A stretch of 64,000 nucleotides of DNA from Bacteroidota bacterium (GCA_023391625.1 JAEWAN010000006.1:558001-622000); one strand, 5' to 3'. Shown: positions 33,067 to 42,593, counted from the first letter of the stretch. Notes: generated from the sequence alone by a model not told the origin. A program made the numbers and translations.

Positions 33067-35670
33067 TTATTCTATTATTATTTTTTCAGTTTTGTTATTG
33101 GTTTTGACTACGTAAATTCCGGATTGAGGTATTGTAATACGGGTATTAGAGGTCTGTGCGATGCGGCGTCCGGTAGTGTCGTACACGCTGACGGATGTGA
33201 TATTATTTCCTGTGATGATAATATCATGTCCTTGTACGAAAACAGATTCTTCCATTGAGTCTGTGCTTTGCAGGGCTGTGCTGCCGCTTTCTGTCCCGTG
33301 CAGGTCAAATTCTTTCCAGTATGGGTGTGAAGCATATTGACTCAGGGCTTCAGCCGGAACATATACAGGAATATCACGGTTTACGTTGTGGAATGTGTAT
33401 TGCTCGATAGACGGAGGTGTTAACGCCCGTACAGTTATACTTTTTATTTTTGTATTGTCTGCAAAACTATTGTTTCCGATGCGGGTTACTGAAGCAGGTA
33501 ATTCTATGTTTTCCATGTACATACAACCCATGAATGCAGCGATACCTATTTCATTCACTCCTTCAGGCACCTTGACGGTTTGCAGGCTATGACAGTTGAA
33601 AAAAGCGCGGTCGCCTATGCGTTTAAGGTCGCTATTGGTATTTTGCCAATTTATGGATTGAAGTTTGTAACAATTTTCAAAAGCACGGTCGCTTATTTCC
33701 TGCAAAGTTTCGGGTAGGGTTACGGAACCGAGTGCGCTACACTCTGCCAGACTCTTATAGCCGATGTGTTTCAGAGTAGAGGGGAACATGACGTTTTCAA
33801 GTCGGTAGCAGTTTTCAAAAGCTTCGTCCGCTATTTCTTCGTTGCAGGCTTTTGTCATGTCAATGGTGCTTAAAGTCTTTTTAGATAAGTTTAAAAGTTT
33901 AAAACCGCTTTCATCTATTTCACCTCCGGTAAAGGTAACGGATTGCAATTTCTGTGGAAGATACGCTACAGAGGATAAATAATCGGTGCTTGTTTGAAGT
34001 ATTTCACAGGGGGCGGTTATTTCTTCAAGGCTTGAACATTCTGCCAATAGGTCTGTGCCACATGATTTTACTTCGGAAGCTTTCCATATGAGTGATTTCA
34101 GGTTATGACATCCGTCGAAAACATAATCTCCCATTTCATTTACACTTGCAGGGATGGTAATTCCCGTCAAACCGCTACAATAGGAAAATGCTCCACTGCC
34201 TATTTTTGTAATATTCTCAGGGATATTTATTTGGGTTAATCCGTCGCAACCTCTAAAAAGTTCATCCGGTATTGTTTTTACTTTTTCTCCTATAGTAGCA
34301 GATGTAATAGTATGCCATGCAGGTTCCTGGGTGTTACAATTGATAGCATTATAAATGACTGTCGTTAAATTATTGCAGTTTGAAAAAGAAGATCGTTCTA
34401 ATTCTGTCAGATTTTCCGGAATTGTAATTGCTGTTAATTTACTGCAATCAGCAAAAGCTTGTTCACCTATTTTTGTTACGCTTTGGGGGAGATTTACTTT
34501 CGTTAGTTCATGGCAACCTTCGAAAAATCGTTGAGGAATTGTTTTTACAGTTTCTCCCAGTTTAAGGGTAGTGATGCTTCTCCAACCGGGCGTACTCCAA
34601 CCTAAATTGGTCTCATTTATTATGTTTGCAGCATTATAGTTCAGTGTTCTCAGGTTATTACATTCACTAAAAGCTTCGTTACCGATAGATGTAACACTGG
34701 CAGGAATGGTAATTTCCGTTATTTTATTACATCCGTAGAAAAGGCGTTCGGGAATGGATTCTACTTTGTCGCCTATTGTAAGGCTGGTTATATTGGTCCA
34801 CCCTGTTTGTGAAGAATAATTTTGGTAGCTGCAGTTTATAGCCAGATAGTTTAGTGTTTTTAAATTGGGGCAATTGCTGAATATATATTCCGAAAGATTT
34901 TGAACGTTTTCTCCTATTGTAAGGGAGCTTATAGCTTCTCCCCATTCCAGATAGCTTTCGCCGCAATTTACGGCATTATATTGTATTGTTAGGTTTTGGC
35001 AGTTTATAAAAGACTGGAGCCTTTGAAGCCCTTCGGGAATTATTATGGTAAAGTTACTGATCCCTTCAAAAGCATAGTTATCTATCCTTACTGTACTATT
35101 TGGAATTGTGTACACTTTTTGTTTGTACCCGGATGGGAATTTTATTAAATTTTGTTGTTCTTTATCGAATAATACGCCGTTTATAGATGAGTATATCCTG
35201 TTTTCTTTGGTTACTTCGATAGCGCTTAGGTTGTTGCAGCCTTCAAAGGCATCGCTGGATATAAAATCTACATTTTCGGGGATATGAATGGATTCCAGAC
35301 TGATACAGTAACTAAAACATCCGGTTCCGAAGCTTGTCAGACTTCTCGGTATGCTTACCGTTTTCAGTTGTCCGCAATCACTGAAGGCATAATTGTCAAT
35401 GTATCGTATATTTTCCGATATGTTGACGGATAATAACCCGTTACAGTAGCGGAATGCATCAGTTTCTATTGTTGCTACTGTGTAATTTTGCCCGTTGTAA
35501 TTTACGGTTCCCGGGATAGTGATATTGCCTGTGTAATTTCCAGATGTTACGCTTACTTCTTGTTCTCCGTATAGATTGTAGTAGATTCCTCCGGATTCAA
35601 AATCATAAGCCCATGTACATGTGCAAAACAGGGTAAATAAAACAGTGAAAAGTAAATGTTTTGTTCTCAT
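33067..35670 (-). CDS. BspA-like leucine-rich-repeat surface protein with T9SS sorting domain
   Basis: An 867-residue secreted protein. A signal peptide (1-21, ending CTWA) precedes many LRR_5/BspA repeats of the form 'IPxSVTxIGxxAFxxCxxL', running from about 50 to 780. In the middle (about 230-480) they alternate with a 'NYNAxN...ITxLxIGxxVxxIPxxFFxGC' unit, making a longer composite repeat. The last 75 residues have the type A T9SS C-terminal domain features (SVYDTTGRRIAQT, GIYVVKTNNKTEKIIIE). This agrees with the presence of porQ in the window. The protein is probably surface-bound or released and may bind host or bacterial ligands, as BspA homologues do. Confidence 0.9.
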   Translation of the reverse strand: MRTKHLLFTVLFTLFCTCTWAYDFESGGIYYNLYGEQEVSVTSGNYTGNITIPGTVNYNGQNYTVATIETDAFRYCNGLLSVNISENIRYIDNYAFSDCGQLKTVSIPRSLTSFGTGCFSYCISLESIHIPENVDFISSDAFEGCNNLSAIEVTKENRIYSSINGVLFDKEQQNLIKFPSGYKQKVYTIPNSTVRIDNYAFEGISNFTIIIPEGLQRLQSFINCQNLTIQYNAVNCGESYLEWGEAISSLTIGENVQNLSEYIFSNCPNLKTLNYLAINCSYQNYSSQTGWTNITSLTIGDKVESIPERLFYGCNKITEITIPASVTSIGNEAFSECNNLRTLNYNAANIINETNLGWSTPGWRSITTLKLGETVKTIPQRFFEGCHELTKVNLPQSVTKIGEQAFADCSKLTAITIPENLTELERSSFSNCNNLTTVIYNAINCNTQEPAWHTITSATIGEKVKTIPDELFRGCDGLTQINIPENITKIGSGAFSYCSGLTGITIPASVNEMGDYVFDGCHNLKSLIWKASEVKSCGTDLLAECSSLEEITAPCEILQTSTDYLSSVAYLPQKLQSVTFTGGEIDESGFKLLNLSKKTLSTIDMTKACNEEIADEAFENCYRLENVMFPSTLKHIGYKSLAECSALGSVTLPETLQEISDRAFENCYKLQSINWQNTNSDLKRIGDRAFFNCHSLQTVKVPEGVNEIGIAAFMGCMYMENIELPASVTRIGNNSFADNTKIKSITVRALTPPSIEQYTFHNVNRDIPVYVPAEALSQYASHPYWKEFDLHGTESGSTALQSTDSMEESVFVQGHDIIITGNNITSVSVYDTTGRRIAQTSNTRITIPQSGIYVVKTNNKTEKIIIE

Positions 35671-36000
35671 AAATAAATAGTTAAATGATATAAATTATAG
35701 ATTCTTATACTTGTGGCCGGATATAGGATGGAAGGATATTCTTGTAGCGGAATCATTTCTATTTTGTATGACGGAGCAAAATTAGAAAATAATGATAATG
35801 ATTCCTGTTTCATATGTGCCTGATACTATTATATTATAATTATTAATTAGATCCTTTTTTTTCTCAAGGAAGTTTGTTGAGTGTGGTGGATATGAGTTGT
35901 TTGTCTCACTTAGCTAAAAGTGGCGTGGGATGTCTGGACAAACTGTGTTTTGGAATTGAGGAACGAAAGCGGTTGATGACGGCAATCTTGTATAAAAAAA
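35671..36000. other. Intergenic region upstream of the BspA-like gene
   Basis: Together with the terminator that follows, this interval spans about 410 bp without a gene. It contains the putative minus-strand promoter at 35777-35784 and AT-rich leader sequence. No RNA gene or conserved small ORF was recognised. Confidence 0.55.
35777..35784 (-). promoter_or_regulatory. -7 box for the BspA-like gene
   Basis: CAAAATTA is TAATTTTG on the minus strand, an exact TAnnTTTG box giving a leader of about 100 nt. Confidence 0.5.
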
Positions 36001-36027
36001 GATAGTCCGGAAAATTTCCGGACTATC
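36001..36027 (-). terminator. Terminator of the lytic transglycosylase gene
   Basis: A 13-bp stem GATAGTCCGGAAA (36001-36013) / TTTCCGGACTATC (36015-36027) is flanked by A residues on the left and T residues on the right. The A run before it gives the U tract for the minus-strand transcript ending at 36080. Confidence 0.85.
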
Positions 36028-36079
36028 TTTAAAATGCGTATGTATGGTTTCTTTTATGGATTATCGAATAAAAGCGAGT

Positions 36080-37051
36080 CTATTTTATCCAGTTTTTATT
36101 GTGTATCTTAACTTTATCAATGTCATAGTTAATATCTTCAGGATAAGGGATTTTTATAGTATAGGTTTTCCCGCTTTTATTGTCCAGTTTCCGGTCACGT
36201 ATCCAGGGATTGAAGTATTTTAATTGGACATAGGTTGTACCGTTGTCGGCAGCCCAGTCAGCCCAGTCTTCAATAGAGGTGTTTACAACAACATTCCGTG
36301 TTCTTACAGTGTGGTAAAAGTCTTGTTTTTTAAGATTAAATCCATATTTCTGCGGATTAGTCAGCATTTCTTTTGCTGCCAGTAACCGAAATACGTATCG
36401 GCTGGTTTCCTCGTTTAAGTACAGATCAAAGTAATCTTTGGCATTCTGTTGTTCCAATTCGGTGGAAATACGGTTTTTCCCCGCATTATAAGCCGCAGCA
36501 GCAGTAATCCAGCTATTATAGAGTTCATAGGAATCTTTTAAATATTGGCAGGCAGCAGCGGTTGATTTTTCTATGTGGAACCGTTCGTCTACCTGTGTCC
36601 CTACTTCTAACCCATATTCTTTACCGGTGGAAGAAAGGAATTGCCAGAATCCGGCTGCTTTGGCCGGGGAAACAGCCCGGGGATTGAAGTAACTTTCTAT
36701 AAGCGCCAGGTATTTAAAATCATCGGGCACATTATTTTCTTTCAATATAGGTTCAATGATCGGGAAATATAGGTTTGCTCTTTTTATCAGTAAAAAAGTT
36801 GTACTGTGCATAAAGGTAAATGCAAGCATTTCGCGGTCAAATCTTTCTCGCAGGTCGTGCCGTTCTAAAGGAACAATTTCTCCTGCAAAATCCAATTGTT
36901 CGGGGATGGGCAGTGATTTTACTTCCTGTGGAGGGTAGTTGTCTCCATAGTGTTTGTTCTGGTCTTCTGCGCATAAAGGCAGGGCAAGTATACTGAAAAA
37001 GATCAGTGTTACAGGTAAAAACCGGAATATGTTATTTTTTAAATTCGTCAT
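36080..37051 (-). CDS. Lytic transglycosylase (MltD/SLT-type)
   Basis: A 323-residue periplasmic murein-cleaving enzyme with a signal peptide (about 1-28, ending PLCA). The SLT domain spans about 95-235, with the catalytic Glu at E119 in LALIESYFNPRA and the conserved GFWQFLSSTGKEYGL and AYNAGKNRI motifs of the MltD group. No LysM domain follows; the last 80 residues end in a basic tail. Its terminator lies downstream and 59 bp separate it from the Usp-like gene upstream, so it may be transcribed with murF-alr. Confidence 0.91.
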   Translation of the reverse strand: MTNLKNNIFRFLPVTLIFFSILALPLCAEDQNKHYGDNYPPQEVKSLPIPEQLDFAGEIVPLERHDLRERFDREMLAFTFMHSTTFLLIKRANLYFPIIEPILKENNVPDDFKYLALIESYFNPRAVSPAKAAGFWQFLSSTGKEYGLEVGTQVDERFHIEKSTAAACQYLKDSYELYNSWITAAAAYNAGKNRISTELEQQNAKDYFDLYLNEETSRYVFRLLAAKEMLTNPQKYGFNLKKQDFYHTVRTRNVVVNTSIEDWADWAADNGTTYVQLKYFNPWIRDRKLDNKSGKTYTIKIPYPEDINYDIDKVKIHNKNWIK

Positions 37052-37110
37052 GATTGTGAAAAGAGTTTTTGTTGTTTAAAACAGGTTGTTACAAAACAGT
37101 GCTTTCTTTT

Positions 37111-37881
37111 TTAATCGCATAAAGCGTATAAATCACCACGTGGATTTATCAATAAAACAGGAACTGATGATTTTTTTATTAAATGCTGTTCCTTCGGACC
37201 GAATATAATGTCGTCCAACCCGTAATCCCGTGAAGCAGATAAAAGTACTATTCCGAAATGATTATGTTCAGCTTGCAACACAGCTTCTTTTTCCACTTTA
37301 AAACTATCCCCTTTTGCTTTATCCAAAGTGTAGTTTAGTTGGAATTTTTCAAACAATTGGATCATTTTTTCTGCTGTGGTTTGAGCCTTTGAGCCATAGT
37401 CATTGGCCAGCAATATCTGGATAGAGGAATTACAAAAACGGCCGAATGCAGATGCAAACTGAGCCTTTTCATATTCTTCTTCTAAAAAAGTTACGGGTAC
37501 CATGACTTTGTCCGGGTTCAGCAGGGGAAATGAATCTTTATACAGCAAATAAGGTATGCGTAATCCCCGGCACGCATTTAATTGTTTCTGAATGAGTCTG
37601 GGAGTTTTATCCGGCAATTGTAGAAAAAGAAAAGAAGCCTCAGTTTCTTCACAGATATTTGTTAGTTCAGACAGTCTTTCCGGTCGGATTAATAAATTAA
37701 TATCCGTCAGATTTTCCTTTTCGAGGAAGTGGTTCAGTTCGTCTTTTGTTGAATTTATCTGTGTCTCGTTCTCAACCAAATAGAGTATGGCAAACTGCTT
37801 TTTTAGTGATTTGCTGAGGGAGTGTGCACTGTGAATCATGTTCGTAGCGCTCCTGGACTGATGTATGTAGGCTATAATCAT
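37111..37881 (-). CDS. Universal-stress-protein-like tandem domain protein
   Basis: A 256-residue cytoplasmic protein with two Usp-type alpha/beta halves. The first is about 1-120 (MIIAYIHQSRSATNMIHSAH) and the second about 125-250, which ends with the Usp-like FGPKEQHLIKKSSVPVLLIN stretch. The usual ATP-binding GxxGxxxxGSxS loop is degenerate (LDDIIFGPKEQHLIKKSS), so nucleotide binding is uncertain. It starts directly after the murF-alr stop codon with no gap (TAAATG), so the two are almost certainly one transcript. A link to cell-wall synthesis is only positional. Confidence 0.72.
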   Translation of the reverse strand: MIIAYIHQSRSATNMIHSAHSLSKSLKKQFAILYLVENETQINSTKDELNHFLEKENLTDINLLIRPERLSELTNICEETEASFLFLQLPDKTPRLIQKQLNACRGLRIPYLLYKDSFPLLNPDKVMVPVTFLEEEYEKAQFASAFGRFCNSSIQILLANDYGSKAQTTAEKMIQLFEKFQLNYTLDKAKGDSFKVEKEAVLQAEHNHFGIVLLSASRDYGLDDIIFGPKEQHLIKKSSVPVLLINPRGDLYALCD

Positions 37882-40341
37882 TTATTCTTGAAAATAGACA
37901 CGTTTCACACGGCGGGAAACGCTGGTTAATATCTCATACGGTATTGTTTGTAGTTTGGAAGCAAGTTCCGATATGGAAATGTTTTCACCGAATATTTCCG
38001 CTTCGTCCCCTTCCCGGGCATCTATTTCGGTAACATCTACCATACATAGGTCCATACAGATATTCCCGATCAACCTGGCTCGTTTTCCGTTGATGACTAC
38101 TTCCCCCAGTCCGTTTCCTAAACGTCTGTCCAGTCCGTCGGCATAGCCTATCGGTAATATGGCAATCCGGCTTTGATGGTCTATTTTGCCTTTTCGGTTG
38201 TATCCCACCGTTTCTCCTGGTTGTATATCTTTGATTTGTAGGATGATAGTTTTCAGAGAGCAGACTTGCTTTAAAGGTTGCTGTGGTAATGCACTTATTC
38301 CGTAATGGCCTATTCCCAAACGCACCATGTCAAACTGATATTGAGGGAAACGCTCTATACCGGAGGAATTTAAGATATGACGCATGATTTTGTGCGGAAA
38401 GGCTGCGGACAGTTGGTCGGCGCATGAGGTAAACGTGGCAACCTGTTGTTCTGTGAAGCTATCCAGAGCAGGATCGTCGGAACCTGCCAGATGTGAAAAA
38501 ACTGAACGTATTTTCAGTTGGTTCTGATTCTGAAAACGTTCGATAAGGGCTGCTATGTCTTTCTCTTCAAAGCCAAGCCGATGCATGCCGCTGTCTATTT
38601 TTACATGAACCGGATAATTGGTTATACCGAGTTTTTCTGCATGCCGGATAAATGCATCCAGCAGACGGAAGCTGTATATTTCCGGTTCCAGGTTATGGTT
38701 GAAAATCATTCCGAAACTTCCTTGTTCCGGATTCATAACTACGATTGGGATACGAATTCCTTCGCGTCGTAATTCAGCTCCTTCGTCAGCCACAGCTACA
38801 GCCAAATAGTCACAGTGGTGATGCTGTAATGTACGGGCTACCTCCACCGAACCGCTTCCGTAAGCGAAAGCCTTCACCATGCTCATCATTTTTGTTTCGG
38901 GGCGTAGTTTGGAACGGAAGTAATTCAGGTTGTCAATCAGGGAATTGAGATTGACTTCTAAAACTGTTTCGTGCGATATTGACTCCAATTGGATGGAAAT
39001 ATCCTCAAAATGAAATGTGCGCGCTCCTTTTAGAAGAATGAGTTCATCCCTAAACTGGTGGATAAGGCCGGAACGTAAGAAATCATTTGTGTCTGTGAAA
39101 AAGTAGGTTTCCGAAGCTTCAAAATTATCTTTGTGGTCGGAAATTTCTTTTCCTATCCCGATAAAACGTTTAATGTCCTTATTTTTAATTAGTTCAGCTA
39201 CCTGTTGATATAATTCAGCTGCAGGGAATCCGCTTTGCATTATATCTGAAAGGATAATTGTACGCGATAAATTTTTATCGGTAGCCAGCTGTTTCATAAA
39301 GTCCAGTGCAATGTTCAGTGAATTTAGATCGGAGTTATAACTGTCATTAATAATCAGGCAATTACGTACTCCGTCCTTTACTTCCAGCCTCATTCCTACC
39401 GGTTCTAACTGCAACAGGCGTTCTTTAATTGTTTTAGTATCTATCCCCAGATATAATAATACGGTGATGCAATGCATTGCGTTTTCAATGGAAGCTTCAT
39501 CTGTAAACGGTATGGTAAAGTCGATATTTTTCCCTTGGTATGATAGGGAAAGAGAAGTATTGCCGTTTGTTTTTTCGATATGGAGAATTCGGACTATGGC
39601 ATCATTTGATTTTCCCCAGGAGATTAAGTCTGCCCCTAATTTTTCTTGCGCTATGGTTATATCCAGCAGTTTATTGTCTTTGCAGTATATTAAAACCTCG
39701 GCATTGGTAAAAAGTTTTAGTTTTTCCTGTGCTTTTTGTTTCAGGCTCAGAAAGTTTTCCTGGTGAGCATCTCCCAGGTTCGTGAAAATACCAATGGTAG
39801 GATTAATGATAGGCTGTAGCCTTTTCATCTCTTCCGGTTCGGAAATACCAGCCTCGAAAAGGCCTAATTCCGTGTTCTCGTTAAGTCCCCATACCGATAA
39901 AGGAACTCCTATTTGGGAATTGTAACTTCTTGGTGAGCGTACAATCCGGTAGTCCGTATGCAATAGTTGGTATAACCATTCTTTAATAATGGTTTTTCCA
40001 TTGCTTCCGGTGATTCCTATTACCGGAATGGTGAGTTTGTGTCTACGTTCGGCAGCAACAGCCTGCAAGGCTGTAAGCGTATTTTCTACGGGCAGGAATA
40101 CCGCATCCTTCATTTCCTTAAATTCCGGTAATAATTCATTTACAACAAAGAAGCGCACCTGCTGTTTATAAAGTTCGGCAATGTATTTATGTCCGTCGTT
40201 TCGTGGAGTACGGATAGCAAAAAACAGGCTGTCTGCAGGGAAAGAAAGCGAACGGCTGTCTGTGAGCAGCCATTTTATTTCTGTATCAGGAATATAACTG
40301 TTATCTGTATTGAGTATTGATGCAATTTGTTTTAGATTCAT
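37882..40341 (-). CDS. murF-alr: Bifunctional MurF (D-Ala-D-Ala adding ligase) / alanine racemase
   Basis: An 819-residue fusion that supplies D-alanine and joins D-Ala-D-Ala to the UDP-MurNAc-tripeptide. The MurF part (1-450) has the ATP loop ITGSNGKT at 110-117 and the NDSYNS segment around 332-337. The racemase part (455-819) has the PLP-binding Lys K490 (MMSMVKAFAYGSG), the catalytic Tyr Y713 in VGYNRKGK, and HRLGF near 586. This order of fusion is known in Bacteroidetes. It has a -7 box 33 bp upstream and leads a unit with the Usp-like gene and possibly the transglycosylase. Confidence 0.95.
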   Translation of the reverse strand: MNLKQIASILNTDNSYIPDTEIKWLLTDSRSLSFPADSLFFAIRTPRNDGHKYIAELYKQQVRFFVVNELLPEFKEMKDAVFLPVENTLTALQAVAAERRHKLTIPVIGITGSNGKTIIKEWLYQLLHTDYRIVRSPRSYNSQIGVPLSVWGLNENTELGLFEAGISEPEEMKRLQPIINPTIGIFTNLGDAHQENFLSLKQKAQEKLKLFTNAEVLIYCKDNKLLDITIAQEKLGADLISWGKSNDAIVRILHIEKTNGNTSLSLSYQGKNIDFTIPFTDEASIENAMHCITVLLYLGIDTKTIKERLLQLEPVGMRLEVKDGVRNCLIINDSYNSDLNSLNIALDFMKQLATDKNLSRTIILSDIMQSGFPAAELYQQVAELIKNKDIKRFIGIGKEISDHKDNFEASETYFFTDTNDFLRSGLIHQFRDELILLKGARTFHFEDISIQLESISHETVLEVNLNSLIDNLNYFRSKLRPETKMMSMVKAFAYGSGSVEVARTLQHHHCDYLAVAVADEGAELRREGIRIPIVVMNPEQGSFGMIFNHNLEPEIYSFRLLDAFIRHAEKLGITNYPVHVKIDSGMHRLGFEEKDIAALIERFQNQNQLKIRSVFSHLAGSDDPALDSFTEQQVATFTSCADQLSAAFPHKIMRHILNSSGIERFPQYQFDMVRLGIGHYGISALPQQPLKQVCSLKTIILQIKDIQPGETVGYNRKGKIDHQSRIAILPIGYADGLDRRLGNGLGEVVINGKRARLIGNICMDLCMVDVTEIDAREGDEAEIFGENISISELASKLQTIPYEILTSVSRRVKRVYFQE

Positions 40342-40373
40342 GGCCTAAAAACTTTGAATTGAAATATGAAACA

Positions 40374-40381
40374 CAAAAGTA
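40374..40381 (-). promoter_or_regulatory. -7 box for murF-alr
   Basis: CAAAAGTA is TACTTTTG on the minus strand, an exact TAnnTTTG box 33 bp before the start codon. Confidence 0.6.
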
Positions 40382-40498
40382 CATTATTTTTTATAGCGGT
40401 AGTGTTCTATTGTTTTAAAATTAAATAAACAATCAAAGTATAAACGGGGAAAACCATTTATACTTTGCCGTTTTCAAAAAGAAAGGGGTGTATATGCA

Positions 40499-40534
40499 AT
40501 CAGGTCTAATTTACATTCGCAAATTAGACCTGAT
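40499..40534 (-). terminator. Hairpin after the thioredoxin-like lipoprotein gene
   Basis: Arms ATCAGGTCTAATTT (40499-40512) and AAATTAGACCTGAT (40521-40534) form a 14-bp perfect stem with an 8-nt loop, two bases after the stop codon. A T run follows only on the plus strand, so for this minus-strand gene it may act as an mRNA 3' stabiliser or a weak terminator. Confidence 0.65.
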
Positions 40535-40536
40535 TC

Positions 40537-41682
40537 TTATTTTTTCAATAAATTGTTTATTTTTTTGTCCAGTTGGTTTATATCAAGGTCTCTGCCTATG
40601 ATATTCCCTTGCTGATCCATTAGAAAAGAAGTCGGGATTTTTTTTACATTATATTGGGCTATGTATGTTCCGTTTTCGTCACGTACACATATCCAGGGGA
40701 TGTTTTCTGTAGAAATTTCCCAAAGTAAGCGGTTACGGTCTATTGAAACCTGGTAGATTTCCAGCCCTTTGTTATGATATTTGTTATATAGCTCCCTGAG
40801 TGCGAATGTGTAGTCAATGCTTTCAGACGTTTCATACGCCGAGAAGTCTATCAACACAACTTTACCCTCCAGGTCGGACAGTGCAAGTTCATTGTTGTTT
40901 CTGTCCGGCAAGCGGATGTCTATATATCCTTTAGCATATTGCATCAGCTCGTTTAACGCCAATTTATCTTTGATTTCTTTTTTTCTTTTCCATTCTTTTT
41001 GCTTTATATCAAGTATTAGGTTGTATATGTTTTTTGTCCGAATGTCTTCCGGCTTGTAAGCCTGATAAGCGGTAGCTACTGTATTCCAGTAAATTTCATC
41101 CTCTTTGTTGTAAGGAGAAAACAGGTATTGGTTGTTGAGCTTCTGGTAAAGGGCAAAGTATGCCGTTGGTGAACTGGGAGCACGCATAATCATTCGTTGT
41201 GCTTTTTCCTTATGTGCCTTGATGTCGTTTTCTATTTCTTCAAGTTGGGCAGTAAGTTGGGACACTTCCTTGTCCTTAGGCAAAGCACTGATTTTTTTCT
41301 GGATATTAATGACGGATATACGTAGTTGCTTGATATTTTCCGATTCTTCAGAACCTTCAATATCATATTCAGTAGAGAATTCAGGTAAATTGGCCGTTAT
41401 ACGGATTGTTTCGGTAGAGTCTACGGAAAAAGTTATTGTTTTATTGTTTATACGTAACCGGTAAAAATCAGGCGAATCCGGTCTGTCCCCTCTTAATGTG
41501 AAGTCGCCTTTTTTAGACAGCTTTACGGAGTCTATAGTATGGGTTTCGCTCAATCCCAAATGATCCAGGTATATCATTTCCCGGTTAGCATTGTTTACCG
41601 TTCCTTCTATTTTAAATGAGTTCTTATGATTACAGGAAATAAATGCGGATATTGTAAGAATGATGATAAGTGTTTTTTTCAT
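40537..41682 (-). CDS. DUF4369/thioredoxin-fold lipoprotein lacking the CXXC active site
   Basis: A 381-residue lipoprotein (signal MKKTLIIILTISAF, lipobox FISC with C17). Residues 22-120 resemble the DUF4369 beta domain that precedes TlpA-like domains in Bacteroidetes. A helical linker follows (120-260) and then a TlpA/AhpC-type thioredoxin fold (260-381) starting DLEGKVVLIDFSAY. At the place of the WCxxC motif the sequence is AYETSESIDY (282-291), with no cysteine. The cis-Pro (KKIPTSFL, P350) and the GNIIGRDL end are kept. The fold is therefore probably redox-inactive and may serve binding or scaffolding. It has a well-spaced promoter. Confidence 0.87.
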   Translation of the reverse strand: MKKTLIIILTISAFISCNHKNSFKIEGTVNNANREMIYLDHLGLSETHTIDSVKLSKKGDFTLRGDRPDSPDFYRLRINNKTITFSVDSTETIRITANLPEFSTEYDIEGSEESENIKQLRISVINIQKKISALPKDKEVSQLTAQLEEIENDIKAHKEKAQRMIMRAPSSPTAYFALYQKLNNQYLFSPYNKEDEIYWNTVATAYQAYKPEDIRTKNIYNLILDIKQKEWKRKKEIKDKLALNELMQYAKGYIDIRLPDRNNNELALSDLEGKVVLIDFSAYETSESIDYTFALRELYNKYHNKGLEIYQVSIDRNRLLWEISTENIPWICVRDENGTYIAQYNVKKIPTSFLMDQQGNIIGRDLDINQLDKKINNLLKK

Positions 41683-41710
41683 GAATTTCTTATTATTGAT
41701 TTTATCAGGA

Positions 41711-41740
41711 CAAAGTTATATGTAATTTATCAGAAAACAA
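41711..41740 (-). promoter_or_regulatory. Promoter of the thioredoxin-like lipoprotein gene
   Basis: TAACTTTG (41718-41711 on the minus strand) is an exact -7 box and TTG at 41740-41738, 19 bp upstream, fits the -33 element. Confidence 0.68.
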
Positions 41741-41757
41741 TCAGGACCTATTTAAAC

Positions 41758-42561
41758 TTATGCTTTACGCCCGGTAAAGTCGTCCATTGTAGAATAAATA
41801 CCCATGCCTTTACCTACAATCCGGTCAAATCCGCGCATGCCCAGTAATCCTTGCATAAACCTCACGGTGCGCCAACCCCATGGGTGGCTGATAAATATTT
41901 TATTTTTTTCTATTGCCCGGATTATTTTTAATGACATTTTTTCCGGTTCAATGATAGGAATTTTAGACCGTACTCCTTCAAACATGCCGGTACTCATGTA
42001 GTAAGGGCCTACAGTAGTGACATGTATGTTTTTCCCCAGTTTCTCCATCTCGAGACGCAGGCTGTCTGACCACCCGATTATAGCCCATTTGCTGGCTGTA
42101 TAGACAGACATTTTAGGGTTGGATATCATGCCTGCCAGAGAAGCAATGTTGCATATATGGCCAGAGTTCTGCTCCATCATATCTTTTATAAATTCCAGTG
42201 TTATATACATGGGAGCTTCTGCGTTGATAGACATTGTTCTGTTGATGTCTTTATCCGTATGTTCATGGAAATATCTGCCTACCACTATGCCTGCATTATT
42301 GATGAGTACATCAATGGTTCCGATGTCATTTTTCACAGCAGTAGCCGTATTCTTTATTTGTTCCGGTTGCGATACGTCCACTTGATAGGTTTTTACTTTG
42401 CCTAACGGAGCGAGTTCAGATACTGTTTCTTCCATTTTGGCCGGATTTATATCCCAAATTATTAATTGTGCTCCCCGTTCAAGTACCAGCCTTCCCATGA
42501 TTTTACCGATACCGGAAGCTCCTCCGGTTATCAGTACTTTCTTTCCTTGTAGATTGCTCAT
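41758..42561 (-). CDS. Short-chain dehydrogenase/reductase
   Basis: A 267-residue classical SDR oxidoreductase. The cofactor loop GGASGIG is at 13-19, followed by D37 (IIWDINP), which favours NAD(H). NNAG is at 88-91, and the catalytic set is S141, Y154 and K158 (YTASKWA). A C-terminal extension (about 215-267) with hydrophobic residues (PWGWRTVRFMQGLLGMRGF) resembles the RDH10/DHRS group that acts on retinol- or lipid-like substrates. It stands alone with its own -7 box. The substrate is unknown. Confidence 0.88.
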   Translation of the reverse strand: MSNLQGKKVLITGGASGIGKIMGRLVLERGAQLIIWDINPAKMEETVSELAPLGKVKTYQVDVSQPEQIKNTATAVKNDIGTIDVLINNAGIVVGRYFHEHTDKDINRTMSINAEAPMYITLEFIKDMMEQNSGHICNIASLAGMISNPKMSVYTASKWAIIGWSDSLRLEMEKLGKNIHVTTVGPYYMSTGMFEGVRSKIPIIEPEKMSLKIIRAIEKNKIFISHPWGWRTVRFMQGLLGMRGFDRIVGKGMGIYSTMDDFTGRKA

Positions 42562-42593
42562 GTCTTTTGGATTTAGATTGAAACCTATAACTA

